Of a DNA stretch of 64,000 nucleotides, positions 56,701 through 64,000 are shown one piece after another. Below the pieces are notes generated by a model. The model ran no database searches. It was not told the DNA's origin and worked only from the letters and a program-made list of their open reading frames with translations. Source of the DNA: Arthrobacter sp. zg-Y844 (lineage in GTDB: Bacteria; Actinomycetota; Actinomycetes; Actinomycetales; Micrococcaceae); contig NZ_JANFLS010000002.1 in NCBI RefSeq assembly GCF_024385465.1, forward strand, positions 806,001-870,000, written 5' to 3'. The number at the start of each line of letters is the position of its first letter. Positions within the stretch are counted from its first letter, which is position 1. The translations under genes and the position numbers were made by a program.

Positions 56701-57302
56701 ATGTCCAGCCCGTGGTCCATCAGCTCGCAGAAGAAGTTTTCCCGTCCGAAGATGTCACGGAAGTCCGATGCCGCCTGGACGGCTTCCCGGTACAGCCCCA
56801 GGCGCAGCTTGGTCTGGACTTCGCCGGAGGGGCAGCCGGTGGTGGCGATCAGCCCCTTGCCGTAGGTCTGCAGCAGGTCCCGGTCCATGCGGGGCTTGTA
56901 GAGGTAGCCTTCCAGCGAGGCCAGGGAGGACATCCGGAAGAGGTTGTGCATGCCCTCGGTGTTCTCGGCCCACATAGTCATGTGGGTGTAGGCACCGGCA
57001 CCGGAAACGTCGTTCCTGCCGCCGTCGCCCCACTTCACGCGGGTCTTGTCCCTGCGTGCCGTACCGGGCGTCAGGTAGGCCTCCACACCGATGATCGGCT
57101 TGATGCCGGCACCGCGGGCCTTGTTCCAGAAGTCGAAGGCGCCGAACACGAAACCGTGGTCGGTGGTTGCCAGGGCGTTCATGCCCAGCTCGTCGGCGTG
57201 GCTGAACAGATCCGTCAGCCGGGCAGCCCCGTCGAGCATCGAATATTCGGTGTGGTTGTGAAGATGGACAAACGATTTCGACGTACTAGTTGCAGAAGCC
57301 AC
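53763..57302 (-). CDS. dnaE: DNA polymerase III alpha subunit
   Basis: 1179-residue replicative polymerase. PHP domain at the N-terminus (FVHLHNHTEYSMLDG, TDHGFVFG); polymerase metal Asp in PDFDVDFDD; GRGSGAGSMAAYAMGI; C-terminal helix-hairpin-helix and OB domains (AIVTIAGMITSLQRR). Length is typical of DnaE1. The start is GTG at 57302 with TAGAAT 6 bases upstream. Confidence 0.97.
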   Translation of the reverse strand: MASATSTSKSFVHLHNHTEYSMLDGAARLTDLFSHADELGMNALATTDHGFVFGAFDFWNKARGAGIKPIIGVEAYLTPGTARRDKTRVKWGDGGRNDVSGAGAYTHMTMWAENTEGMHNLFRMSSLASLEGYLYKPRMDRDLLQTYGKGLIATTGCPSGEVQTKLRLGLYREAVQAASDFRDIFGRENFFCELMDHGLDIERNVQADLIKLARELQLPLVATNDLHYTHAEDASAHAALLCVQSGSSLADPKRFKFDADEFYLKSPDEMRAIFRDHPDACDNTLLIAERCDVEFNTKANYMPRFPTPEGENEESWFVKEVEAGLHRRYPNGISDAVRKRADYEVGIIAQMGFPGYFLVVADFINWAKENGIRVGPGRGSGAGSMAAYAMGITDLDPLQHGLIFERFLNPDRVSMPDFDVDFDDRRRSEVIHYVTEKYGDERVAMIVTYGTIKAKQALKDSSRVMGYPFSVGERLTKAMPPDVMGKGLSLADVHNKEAKRYGEAEELRELLRTDPDSQRVFDTALGLEGLKRQWGVHAAGVIMSSDPLIDIIPIMRREQDGQVITQFDYPTCEGLGLIKMDFLGLRNLTIVSDAVENIKNNRGEDLVLEDLPLDLKEAYDLLASGDTLGVFQLDGGPMRSLLKSMRPDNFEDISAVIALYRPGPMGANSHTNYALRKTGQQEITPIHPELEEPLAEILNTTYGLIVYQEQVMAIAQKVAGFSLGQADILRRAMGKKKKSELDKQYAGFHQGMVDRGYSEAAIKALWDILLPFSDYAFNKAHSAAYGVVSYWTAYLKAQYPAEYMAALLTSVGDDKDKLALYLNECRKMGITVLPPDVNESSVNFTPVGKDIRFGMGAIRNVGANVVQAMVAAREEKGAYTNFKDFLMKVPAVVCNKRTIESLIKAGAFDSMGHARRPLAMIHEEAIDSVVVLKRNEAVGQFDLFAAISDQEPEDSISIDIPDLPEWEKKDKLSFERDMLGLYVSDHPLQGLEGILSQHADSSITNIVGEEGPPDGAIVTIAGMITSLQRRIAKNSGNAYARCEIEDLAGSMEVMFFGQVYGPIAAVLAEDLIVVVRGRLQRRDDGAVTLNAQELTVPDLSEGHSGPVVISMATYKATETVVSQLGDVLRTHPGTSEVQIRLNGSRTVEVMKLGVDMRVNPTPSLFGDLKVLLGPACLDG

Positions 57303-57308
57303 CTGTAC

Positions 57309-57314
57309 ATTCTA
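57309..57314 (-). promoter_or_regulatory. -10 element TAGAAT, leaderless start of dnaE
   Basis: TAGAAT on the minus strand ends 6 bases before the GTG at 57302. Confidence 0.6.
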
Positions 57315-57387
57315 GGCCCCGGCCCGCGGCGCGTCGGACGCCGCCGCGCCGGGCCGGAAGCCGGTGTGCCGCGGCTCTCCAGCGGGC

Positions 57388-58323
57388 CTAGACCTCGCCG
57401 CTGCGCAGCGCGTCGACAGCGTACTGCAGGTCCTGCGGGTACTCACTGGTGAACTCCACGTACTCCCCCGAGCCCGGGTGGGTGAAGCCCAGTTTCCGGG
57501 CGTGCAGCCACTGCCGGGTCAGGCCAAGCTCTGCGGCCAGCTTTGCATCCGCACCGTAGGTCAGGTCGCCGGCGCAGGGATGGCGCAGGGCCGAGAAGTG
57601 AACGCGGATCTGGTGGGTGCGGCCCGTCTCCAGGTGCACCTCCACCAGCGAGGCCTTGCCAAAGGCTTCCAGCACCTCGTAATGCGTCACCGACGGCCGG
57701 CCGCCCTCAACGACGGCGAAACGCCAGTCGTAGCCGGGATGCCTGCCGATCGGAGCGTCGATGGTGCCCTTGAGCGGGTCGGGCAGCCCCTGGACCACTG
57801 CGTGGTACATCTTGTCCACGGTGCGGTCCTTGAACGCCTGCTTCAGGAGGGTGTAGGCGTGCTCGGTCTTGGCAACCACCATGACCCCGGAGGTGCCGAC
57901 GTCGAGCCGGTGGACAATGCCCTGCCGCTCGGGGGCGCCTGACGTGGAGATCCGGTAGCCGGCAGCGGCCAGCGCCCCGACCACCGTTGGCCCCACCCAG
58001 CCGGGTGAGGGATGCGCGGCCACGCCTACCGGCTTGTCGATGACGACGAAGTGCTCGTCATCGGCCAGGATCAGCAGGTCGTCAACCGGCTCGACGACGA
58101 CGGACAGCGGGTCCCGCTGCTCCGGGACGTCCGCGGTGATTTCCTGCCCGGCGTGCAGCTTGTCCGATTTCGTCAGCACCTTGCCGTTGGAACTGAAGTA
58201 GCCGTCCGTGCACCAGGTGGCGGCGACGGAACGGGAGACGTCAAGCAGGCCTGCCACTACGGCGTCGGCCCGCTTGCCGTCGGCTTCCTCGGGGACTGCA
58301 AAAACTGCGTGGAGCTCATTCAT
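57388..58323 (-). CDS. rluD: RluA-family 23S rRNA pseudouridine synthase (RluD type)
   Basis: 311 residues. An N-terminal S4-like RNA-binding domain covers residues 1-75. The catalytic motif is [18 protein letters not shown] with the nucleophilic Asp; [10 protein letters not shown] is the later signature. It overlaps the end of lspA by four bases, and the lspA-rluD order is conserved in actinobacteria. The exact target uridines are inferred from the family. Confidence 0.93.
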   Translation of the reverse strand: MNELHAVFAVPEEADGKRADAVVAGLLDVSRSVAATWCTDGYFSSNGKVLTKSDKLHAGQEITADVPEQRDPLSVVVEPVDDLLILADDEHFVVIDKPVGVAAHPSPGWVGPTVVGALAAAGYRISTSGAPERQGIVHRLDVGTSGVMVVAKTEHAYTLLKQAFKDRTVDKMYHAVVQGLPDPLKGTIDAPIGRHPGYDWRFAVVEGGRPSVTHYEVLEAFGKASLVEVHLETGRTHQIRVHFSALRHPCAGDLTYGADAKLAAELGLTRQWLHARKLGFTHPGSGEYVEFTSEYPQDLQYAVDALRSGEV

Positions 58324-58913
58324 CGTGTTGCCTCGTCGTCATTACGCTGGTCTGTCGTTACTGTCTTGCCGGACGGCGTGCGTACGCCGTCCAAACCGAT
58401 TCCCCGCAGCGTGAGCAGGCAGACCAGGATCACGCCGGAGACCACGCAGGAATCGGCGATGTTGAAAATCGCGAAGTTCGGGAAGGCGATGAAGTCCACG
58501 ACATGGCCCTGGCCGAAGGACGGTTCCCGGAAGAGCCGGTCGGTCAGGTTGCCCAGCGCACCGCCGAGCACCAAACCCAGGGCCGTGGCCCAGGCCAGGG
58601 AACGGACCCGGAACATCAGGTAGGCCAGGAAACCGGACACAAGCACCATGATGATCGTGAAGACCCACGTGTAGTCGGTGCCGATCGAAAACGCTGCACC
58701 GGGATTGCGGATGAAGTGCCAACGCAGGATCGGGGGCAGGACATCGGTTATCTGGCCCTCGGCCATGGTGCTGACCACCCACAGTTTCGTGAGCTGGTCG
58801 GCGATAACGGCGACGACCGCCACAGCAAGCATGATGAGAGCAGGCTTGCCCCTGCGGGCACGGCTGCGTCCGGCTCCCGTGTTGTCCGGGGTCTGCGGTG
58901 AGGAAGGAGTCAT
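58320..58913 (-). CDS. lspA: Lipoprotein signal peptidase (signal peptidase II)
   Basis: 197-residue membrane aspartyl protease that cleaves lipoprotein signal peptides. Four hydrophobic segments; the conserved NPGAAFSIG, the catalytic Asp in [13 protein letters not shown] and the second Asp in [11 protein letters not shown]. The N-terminal 25 residues are a basic cytoplasmic extension. Coupled to rluD by a four-base overlap. Confidence 0.95.
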   Translation of the reverse strand: MTPSSPQTPDNTGAGRSRARRGKPALIMLAVAVVAVIADQLTKLWVVSTMAEGQITDVLPPILRWHFIRNPGAAFSIGTDYTWVFTIIMVLVSGFLAYLMFRVRSLAWATALGLVLGGALGNLTDRLFREPSFGQGHVVDFIAFPNFAIFNIADSCVVSGVILVCLLTLRGIGLDGVRTPSGKTVTTDQRNDDEATR

Positions 58914-58989
58914 GGTGCTTTCGTGATCGGAATGCCGGGGGAATCAGGCGCCGACTGAACTGCGCGGTGAATCGAATGTTCGTGCATAA

Positions 58990-59035
58990 AAACGTAAGGG
59001 CCGTCGGCCGGGGTGACCCGGCCTCCGGCCCTTAG
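58990..59035 (-). terminator. Terminator downstream of divIVA
   Basis: An imperfect stem of about 17 bp (TAAGGGCCG pairing with CGGCCCTTA, then GGCCGGG with CCCGGCC) is followed on the minus strand by ACGTTTTTA. It closes the divIVA transcript before lspA. Confidence 0.75.
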
Positions 59036-59165
59036 GTTTCATTCAGCTAATACGTTGCTTAACTTCTGCATTGTTCAGCTTCTTCAATAACTCGACTTCT
59101 GGAATGCCGGCTGCTGCCTGTACATCAGTTTAACCGATCCTCCAGGAGCGCCGTGTCCGAGGCAA

Positions 59166-59828
59166 TTACGCGTCGGCGGTTTCCGAAGCTACGGAACCGC
59201 GTGCATCCAGATCGCGCAGCTGGCCTTCGATGTAAGCCTTCAGGCGCGAACGGTAGTCCCGCTCGAAGCCGCGCAGCTGCTCGACCTTGCGCTCCAGGAC
59301 TGCCTTCTGCTGCTCCAGGGTGCTGAGGATCTTGCGGCTCTTCTCCTGGGCGTCGGTGACGAGGCCGCTGGCCTCGATCTGCGCTTCGGCGATGATCTTG
59401 TCGCGCTGCTCAATACCGGCACCGACATAGTCGTCGTGCATCTTCTGGGCCATGGCCAGGATGCCCGCAGCGGTCTCCGTGTTGTTGGCCGCGGGAGCCG
59501 CGACGGGCTCCGGCTTGGCCTCGACGGGTGCCGGGCGCTCTTCTACGACCGGAGCTTCAACCTCAGGCTCGGGCTTGGGCTCTTCCGGAACCTTTTCGAT
59601 CTTCGGTGCAGCGGCTACGGGAGCCGGAACCGAGTTCGCCGAAGCGGTGGACCCACCGGCTGCGGCCGCAGCCAGCTGGCTGCGGAGGTCTTCGTTTTCG
59701 GAGTTCAGCCGGCGCAGTTCCACCACGATCTCGTCGAGGAAGTCATCGACTTCATCCTGGTCATAGCCTTCCCGGAACTTGGTCGGCTGGAACCGCTTGT
59801 TGACAACATCTTCTGGCGTCAGAGCCAT
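59166..59828 (-). CDS. divIVA: DivIVA/Wag31 polar growth protein
   Basis: 220-residue coiled-coil scaffold that marks poles and septa. The DivIVA N-terminus is clear: ALTPEDVVNKRFQPTKFREGYDQDEVDDFLDEI in part. A disordered Pro/Ala/Glu linker covers about 60-110, and a long coiled coil covers 115-205. ATG at 59828 follows GAGGTG. It has its own promoter region, separate from the sepF-yggT genes upstream. Confidence 0.95.
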   Translation of the reverse strand: MALTPEDVVNKRFQPTKFREGYDQDEVDDFLDEIVVELRRLNSENEDLRSQLAAAAAGGSTASANSVPAPVAAAPKIEKVPEEPKPEPEVEAPVVEERPAPVEAKPEPVAAPAANNTETAAGILAMAQKMHDDYVGAGIEQRDKIIAEAQIEASGLVTDAQEKSRKILSTLEQQKAVLERKVEQLRGFERDYRSRLKAYIEGQLRDLDARGSVASETADA

Positions 59829-59846
59829 CTGGTCACCTCATACTGG

Positions 59847-59878
59847 ATTATAAGATTCGCCTGCGAGTCAAGCAGGCG
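59847..59878 (-). promoter_or_regulatory. divIVA promoter region with an inverted repeat
   Basis: On the minus strand TATAAT (59847-59852) lies about 20 bases before the ATG. A TTGACT (59866-59871) is only 13 bases away, shorter than normal. A 7-bp inverted repeat (CGCCTGC at 59858-59864 and GCAGGCG at 59872-59878) has TTGACT in its loop. Confidence 0.45.
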
Positions 59879-59984
59879 GTTCTACGTAGAGAATTACGGA
59901 CATACAAAAATGCAGGGTTGTATTCGGTTTCACACTATATCGTTTGGTTTCCGAAAACTAACCGGACCCCTGAGGCGCGGAACG

Positions 59985-60275
59985 CTAGCGCGCGACGCCG
60001 ACGACAATCTGCGTGAGGATCGATACGAGGATAAACAGGACCAGGAAAGCCAGGTCCAGGGCCACTCCCCCAAGCCGCAACGGCGGGATGATGCGCCTGA
60101 ACAGCCGGACGGGCGGGTCGGTAACACCATATACGCCGGTAGCGAGCACGAGTGCCGGTCCCTTTGGCCGCCACTGCCGGGCAAACATCTGCACGGCGTC
60201 GTACACGATCCGCAGGATGAGGGCGAGCTGGAAGAGAACCAGCACCAAGTACACCAGGGGAAGAATGATATTCAC
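59985..60275 (-). CDS. yggT: YggT/YlmG family membrane protein
   Basis: 96 residues with two main hydrophobic segments (VYLVLVLFQLALILRIVYD and LDLAFLVLFILVSILTQIVV) around a basic loop TDPPVRLFRRIIPP, the YGGT signature. Located between sepF and divIVA as in other Gram-positive bacteria; linked to division and membrane organisation. Start GTG at 60275. Confidence 0.9.
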   Translation of the reverse strand: MNIILPLVYLVLVLFQLALILRIVYDAVQMFARQWRPKGPALVLATGVYGVTDPPVRLFRRIIPPLRLGGVALDLAFLVLFILVSILTQIVVGVAR

Positions 60276-60338
60276 GCGCAGGGTTTCATTTCCGAAGTCG
60301 GTCAGCAGCCCCTGCGGCCCGTCGGTGCGGGCCTTGGG

Positions 60339-60869
60339 CTAGCTCTGGTTGAAGAAAGTGGACTGTGATTCGCTGATCTTCTTGTCGTCGCCCAAAACCT
60401 CAACGTAGGACGGCGAAAGCAGGAAGACCTTGTTGGTGACACGCTCAATGCTACCGCGGAGGCCGAAAACGAGGCCCGCGGAGAAATCAACGAGGCGCTT
60501 GGCGTCCGCTTCTCCCATATCGGTGACGTTCATGATGACGGGGATGCCGTCACGGAAGCTCTCACCGATGATCTTGGCATCGTTGTAGGACCGGGGGTGG
60601 ACCGTGGTGATCTGGCGCAGGCCGGACACATCCTCACGGGACGACGGGGCACGCTTGATGGGTGTCACGGGTGCGCGGTACTCCTCCACTGCATTTCGTA
60701 CGACGGGGGCAGGAACCGCCTCCGGCGCTTCCTCATCGGGCTCATGGACGGGAGCAAAGTCTTCCTCCCGGGCAGGGGCTTCCCGCAGGTGCCGCTGTTC
60801 GGACTCGTAGTGCTCGTCACCGTCGGCGAGCCCAAGGTAGATCATTGTCCTGCGCATTGCGCCAGCCAT
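60339..60869 (-). CDS. sepF: Cell division protein SepF
   Basis: 176 residues. The N-terminal amphipathic membrane-binding part ([13 protein letters not shown]) is followed by an acidic linker, and the SepF domain from about 85 ([23 protein letters not shown] in part, and [21 protein letters not shown]). Anchors FtsZ to the membrane in actinobacteria, which lack FtsA. ATG at 60869 follows AGAGGAG. Confidence 0.95.
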   Translation of the reverse strand: MAGAMRRTMIYLGLADGDEHYESEQRHLREAPAREEDFAPVHEPDEEAPEAVPAPVVRNAVEEYRAPVTPIKRAPSSREDVSGLRQITTVHPRSYNDAKIIGESFRDGIPVIMNVTDMGEADAKRLVDFSAGLVFGLRGSIERVTNKVFLLSPSYVEVLGDDKKISESQSTFFNQS

Positions 60870-60975
60870 GGTTGCTCCTCTTAATCCTTCAACGCCTAGC
60901 TGCCCATTACTGTACTGTTACTGCACGGTACTGCAGGGTGCTGCGCGGCGGCTGTATGGTGTTCGTACTTTGACG

Positions 60976-61734
60976 CTACCGTACCGGCGGGCGCGGGCCC
61001 AGAACATCGGACCCGATTCTCAGGTGTGTCGCCCCGTGTGCGACGGCGGCCTCGAGGTCCGAGCTCATGCCGGCGGAGATGCTTCGCGCCCCTGGGTGCT
61101 GCGCCTGCAGCTGCCCCGAAAGTTCCCGGAGGCGGGCGAAGGCCTCCCCGGCATCCGCGCCGAGCGGCGCAACGGCCATCAGCCCGGACAGGAGCAGCCC
61201 GGGAGTACCGGCAACGGACTCGGCCAGAAGCGGCAGATCCCCGGGCAGTGCTCCCCCTCGGCCCGGATCCGCAGCCCGTGCGGCGTCGTCCCGCAGGTCC
61301 ACCTGCAGGAAGCAGGACAGGTCCCCACGTGGCACCAGCCCTGCGGATTCACGGCGCCGCTGCTCTGCTGCCATCGCCTTGCCCAGGGCAGCCACCAGGG
61401 AACGGCGGTCCACCGAGTGGACGGAGGCGGCGTAGCGCACCACGGACTTTGCCTTATTGGACTGCAGCTGGCCGATGAAGTGCCAGTCCAGGTCCAGGTG
61501 CGCCAGGTCAGCGGCCTTTGCGGCGGCCTCCTGGTCCTTGTTCTCGCCCACGTCCCGGACTCCCAGTCCGGCAAGGATCCCGACGTCGGAGGCGGGGAAA
61601 TACTTGGTGACCACAATCAGGTGCGGTTCTTCGGCACCGGCGGGGCGCTCGGCTGCCGCGATGCGGTTCCGGACGCGCTGCAGCCTGTCCCGCAGCTCAT
61701 CGGCGCGGGTGGGATATTCGGATATTGAAGTCAT
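60976..61734 (-). CDS. yggS: YggS family pyridoxal-phosphate homeostasis protein
   Basis: 252 residues. The PLP lysine is in LIVVTKYFPASDV. DVGENKDQEAAAK, WHFIGQLQSNKAK and GLMAVAPLG follow the family pattern; SxGMSxDLEAAV closes it. The Met-rich-free C-terminus ends near the phosphate site RIGSDVLG. Binds PLP without catalysing a known reaction. Confidence 0.94.
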   Translation of the reverse strand: MTSISEYPTRADELRDRLQRVRNRIAAAERPAGAEEPHLIVVTKYFPASDVGILAGLGVRDVGENKDQEAAAKAADLAHLDLDWHFIGQLQSNKAKSVVRYAASVHSVDRRSLVAALGKAMAAEQRRRESAGLVPRGDLSCFLQVDLRDDAARAADPGRGGALPGDLPLLAESVAGTPGLLLSGLMAVAPLGADAGEAFARLRELSGQLQAQHPGARSISAGMSSDLEAAVAHGATHLRIGSDVLGPRPPVR

Positions 61735-61784
61735 GGTCTTTCCATTATCTCCGGCCCGCCGGCCTTCGATGCGCCGGTGGAGGT

Positions 61785-62507
61785 TCAGGAACGCTGCCAG
61801 ATCACGCCGGCGAACCGTCCGGTGGCGGGGTTCCGGCGGTGGGAAAACAGCTCGTCGTTCTCCAAGGTGCAGCCCTCGACCCGTTCTACTGATACCCCCA
61901 GGGCCATGAGCTGCGCCTGGGCTCCCGCGGGAAGATCAAGCGCCGGGGTCCCGCTGCGGGTTACTGCGGCAGTAGCCGGCAGCAGGGCAACCGATTCGTC
62001 CCGCATGGCTGCCGGAACCTCGTAGCAGTGCCCGCAGACGCAGGGACCTATCCAGGCACGGAGCCCGGTTCCACCGGCGGAACGCATCCGGTCGACGGCG
62101 ACGGGCAGGATGTTATCCAGCAGGCCGCGGCGGCCGGCATGCACGGCGGCGGTAACCGGCCTCCCGTCCGGGCCGGCACCGGCCAGCAGGACCGGCACGC
62201 AGTCGGCCACCATCACCGCCAGCGGGTCTGCGCCGTCGGCACTGACCAGGCCGTCCGCCGTGGGAGCACCGGAGCCGGGGCCGGTTGCTTCTGCCACCAG
62301 TGCGGAATGGACCTGGTTCATAAAACGCAGCGAGCCGGGGCGGACGCCCATCGCGGACTCGAGTTCCGCACGCCGCCTGCGGACCGCATCCGGGTCATCC
62401 CCCACATGCAAAGCGAGGTTGCCCGCGGAAGCGTTGGTGAATCCCGCCCACAGGTTGTCGCCAACCTGGCGGTGCCACCAAAACATCCGGGACAACCCCG
62501 CTGTCAT
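61785..62507 (-). CDS. pgeF: Laccase-domain protein PgeF/YfiH
   Basis: 240 residues. The three zinc-binding residues of the family sit in MNQVHSALV, ADCVPVLL and AAVHAGRRGL; the GPCVCGHCYEV motif is present. Members edit peptidoglycan precursors or act as polyphenol oxidases. Located directly downstream of ftsZ, as usual. Confidence 0.92.
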   Translation of the reverse strand: MTAGLSRMFWWHRQVGDNLWAGFTNASAGNLALHVGDDPDAVRRRRAELESAMGVRPGSLRFMNQVHSALVAEATGPGSGAPTADGLVSADGADPLAVMVADCVPVLLAGAGPDGRPVTAAVHAGRRGLLDNILPVAVDRMRSAGGTGLRAWIGPCVCGHCYEVPAAMRDESVALLPATAAVTRSGTPALDLPAGAQAQLMALGVSVERVEGCTLENDELFSHRRNPATGRFAGVIWQRS

Positions 62508-62550
62508 GCTCAGCTGTTCTTGCTCTGCTGCTCTTGCTCTGCCGGTCTTC

Positions 62551-63750
62551 CTACTTCAGGAAGTCCGGTACGTCCAGGTCATCCGGACGGCCGGTGGAGA
62601 GATCGGACTCCACGACTGCCGGAAGATCGATGTCGAAGCCGGCGTCGGCCGGGACATCGCTGTGCTGGTGCGACCGCTGGGACCAGGCCGACAGGCCTGC
62701 GGAAGCCGGAGCGGCAGCCCCGAAGCCGCCTGCAGCCGCTGCCGAGGCAGGCGGCGTGGCCGGCTCGGCCGGCTTGTTGTGCTGCGCCGGCTGCGAGGTG
62801 ACATCCACCTGGTCGAAGCCTGCCGCGATAACGGTAACCCGCGCTTCGTCGCCCAGGGCGTCGTCAATGACGGCACCGAAGATGATGTTGGCTTCGGGGT
62901 GGGCAACTTCCTGGACCAGGCGCGCTGCCTCGTTGATCTCGAACAGGCCGAGATCGGAACCGCCCTGAATGGAGAGCAGCACGCCGTGGGCGCCGTCGAT
63001 CGAAGCTTCGAGCAGAGGAGAAGCTATTGCCAGCTCGGCAGCCTTGACTGCACGGTCCTCGCCGCGGGCCGAACCGATGCCCATGAGGGCCGAACCTGCA
63101 CCCTGCATCACCGATTTCACGTCCGCGAAGTCGAGGTTGATCAGGCCCGGGGTGGTGATCAGGTCGGTAATGCCCTGAACGCCGGAGAGCAGGACCTGGT
63201 CCGCGGAACGGAAGGCATCCAGCATGGAGACGTTGCGGTCGCTGATGGACAGCAGCCGGTCATTCGGGATGACGATCAGCGTGTCGACTTCGTCGCGCAG
63301 CGTATCGATACCGGATTCGGCCTGGTTGGAGCGGCGCCGGCCTTCGAAGGTGAAGGGACGGGTAACCACGCCGATGGTCAGGGCGCCGAGCGAACGGGCG
63401 ATCCGGGCGACGACGGGAGCGCCGCCGGTACCGGTTCCGCCACCTTCGCCTGCGGTCACGAAGACCATGTCCGCTCCGCGGAGGACTTCCTCGATCTCCT
63501 CGGCGTGGTCCTCGGCGGCCTTGCGGCCGACCTCGGGATCAGCGCCGGCGCCCAGGCCACGCGTGAGTTCGCGGCCGACGTCGAGCTTGACGTCTGCGTC
63601 GCTCATCAGCAGTGCCTGTGCATCGGTGTTGATGGCGATGAACTCCACGCCGCGGAGGCCAACATCGATCATCCGGTTTACGGCGTTCACGCCACCGCCG
63701 CCGATGCCGACGACCTTGATGACGGCCAAGTAATTCTGCGGTGCTGCCAC
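62551..63750 (-). CDS. ftsZ: Cell division protein FtsZ
   Basis: 399-residue tubulin-like GTPase forming the division ring. [14 protein letters not shown], the tubulin signature [12 protein letters not shown], and NTDAQAL are present. The linker is Ala/Pro-rich, and the C-terminal peptide ends [10 protein letters not shown], which binds SepF. The GTG at 63750 ([12 protein letters not shown]) is chosen over a start at 63780, because other actinobacterial FtsZ proteins begin [12 protein letters not shown] and AAGGGA lies just upstream. Confidence 0.96.
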   Translation of the reverse strand: MAAPQNYLAVIKVVGIGGGGVNAVNRMIDVGLRGVEFIAINTDAQALLMSDADVKLDVGRELTRGLGAGADPEVGRKAAEDHAEEIEEVLRGADMVFVTAGEGGGTGTGGAPVVARIARSLGALTIGVVTRPFTFEGRRRSNQAESGIDTLRDEVDTLIVIPNDRLLSISDRNVSMLDAFRSADQVLLSGVQGITDLITTPGLINLDFADVKSVMQGAGSALMGIGSARGEDRAVKAAELAIASPLLEASIDGAHGVLLSIQGGSDLGLFEINEAARLVQEVAHPEANIIFGAVIDDALGDEARVTVIAAGFDQVDVTSQPAQHNKPAEPATPPASAAAAGGFGAAAPASAGLSAWSQRSHQHSDVPADAGFDIDLPAVVESDLSTGRPDDLDVPDFLK

Positions 63751-63945
63751 GTCCTGTGTCCCTTGTTCGAATCTCTGCAACTTTTATGTTTTTCGCAGCT
63801 GCGTTCGTTCTGCAGCTGCATGTGTCCTACTGAACCGGCCTGCGTACAAACCGGTTCCCGGCCGCCGACGCCCCCGTGGTTTCCAGCGGAATCCCGGAGA
63901 TCTCCACTGGACGCCCGGCCGAAAACCTTGAACCTACACAACCCT

Positions 63946-63993
63946 AACCCTCAACTTGAGGGTTATAGTTATGTCAAGTAATCCATTACTTGA
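63946..63993. promoter_or_regulatory. Two perfect palindromes upstream of ftsZ
   Basis: AACCCTCAA-C-TTGAGGGTT (63946-63964) and TCAAGTAAT-CC-ATTACTTGA (63974-63993) each have 9-bp arms. The second contains TTGACA on the minus strand (63972-63977), close to TATAAC. They may form operators of an ftsZ promoter. Confidence 0.55.
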
Positions 63994-64000
63994 GACGCTA

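Noticed and set aside
58971-58985. Possible LexA box, CGAATGTTCG
   Set aside because: The actinobacterial SOS box needs GAAC-n4-GTTC; this palindrome is shorter and lies after divIVA, not before an SOS gene.
62110-63981. 623-residue plus-strand open frame opposite ftsZ and pgeF
   Set aside because: Antisense shadow across two real minus-strand genes.

Overview
This window looks like chromosomal DNA of a high-GC actinobacterium of the Micrococcaceae, most likely Arthrobacter or a close relative; the genus is an inference. Supporting signs are strong GC bias with long antisense shadow frames, a SigA with an Ala/Lys-rich N-terminus, and the gene orders ftsZ-ylmD-ylmE-sepF-yggT-divIVA and lpdA/E2/lipB/lipA/glnA/glnE/glnA2/panB. 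The second order closely matches the Mycobacterium tuberculosis dlaT-lipB-lipA-Rv2219-glnA1-glnE-glnA2-panB region. No rRNA, tRNA, CRISPR array, transposase or phage gene was recognised.

Layout: 0-10 kb carries the end of an M56-type peptidase, topoisomerase IV subunit B (parE), the primary sigma factor, a DUF4192 protein, a two-gene ABC exporter, an MFS transporter and a PAC2 protein. 10.6-16.7 kb carries leucyl aminopeptidase, dihydrolipoyl dehydrogenase, a two-lipoyl-domain E2 acyltransferase, a small membrane protein and OsmC. 16.9-25 kb is a complete urea module: ureA, a His-tailed CbiX-like gene, ureB, ureC, ureF, ureG, ureD, a NixA/HoxN-type nickel permease and a urea transporter. A convergent pair of CrcB fluoride channels follows, then a tricorn protease and a membrane-anchored Ser/Thr kinase. 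31.9-48.2 kb holds lipB-lipA, DUF4191, epimerase and RDD genes, glnA under a textbook GlnR operator, two alpha/beta hydrolases, a Nudix hydrolase, a glutamine-type ABC uptake system, glnE and glnA2. 48.3-64 kb holds panB, map, ppgK, nrdR, hisD, dnaE, an rluD-like gene, lspA, divIVA, yggT, sepF, yggS, pgeF and ftsZ.

Functional themes. (1) Nitrogen: urea import, urease and nickel uptake release ammonia, which the GlnR-controlled, GlnE-adenylylated GlnA can assimilate alongside GlnA2 and a glutamine-family ABC importer. (2) Lipoate: LipB and LipA modify the lipoyl domains of the nearby E2. (3) Division: the tail of the dcw cluster.

The most notable observation is that the urease operon has no recognisable ureE, the usual His-rich nickel donor. 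Between ureA and ureB it instead has a CbiX-like gene ending in a strongly His-rich tail; I propose that it replaces UreE. Other points: a perfect four-half-site GlnR box before glnA, paired NrdR-like boxes before nrdR, a recurrent -10 hexamer 6-9 bases before the start codon of at least 12 genes (predicted leaderless mRNAs), short tandem repeats that copy the stop-codon region of panB and of nrdR, and two palindromes upstream of ftsZ.
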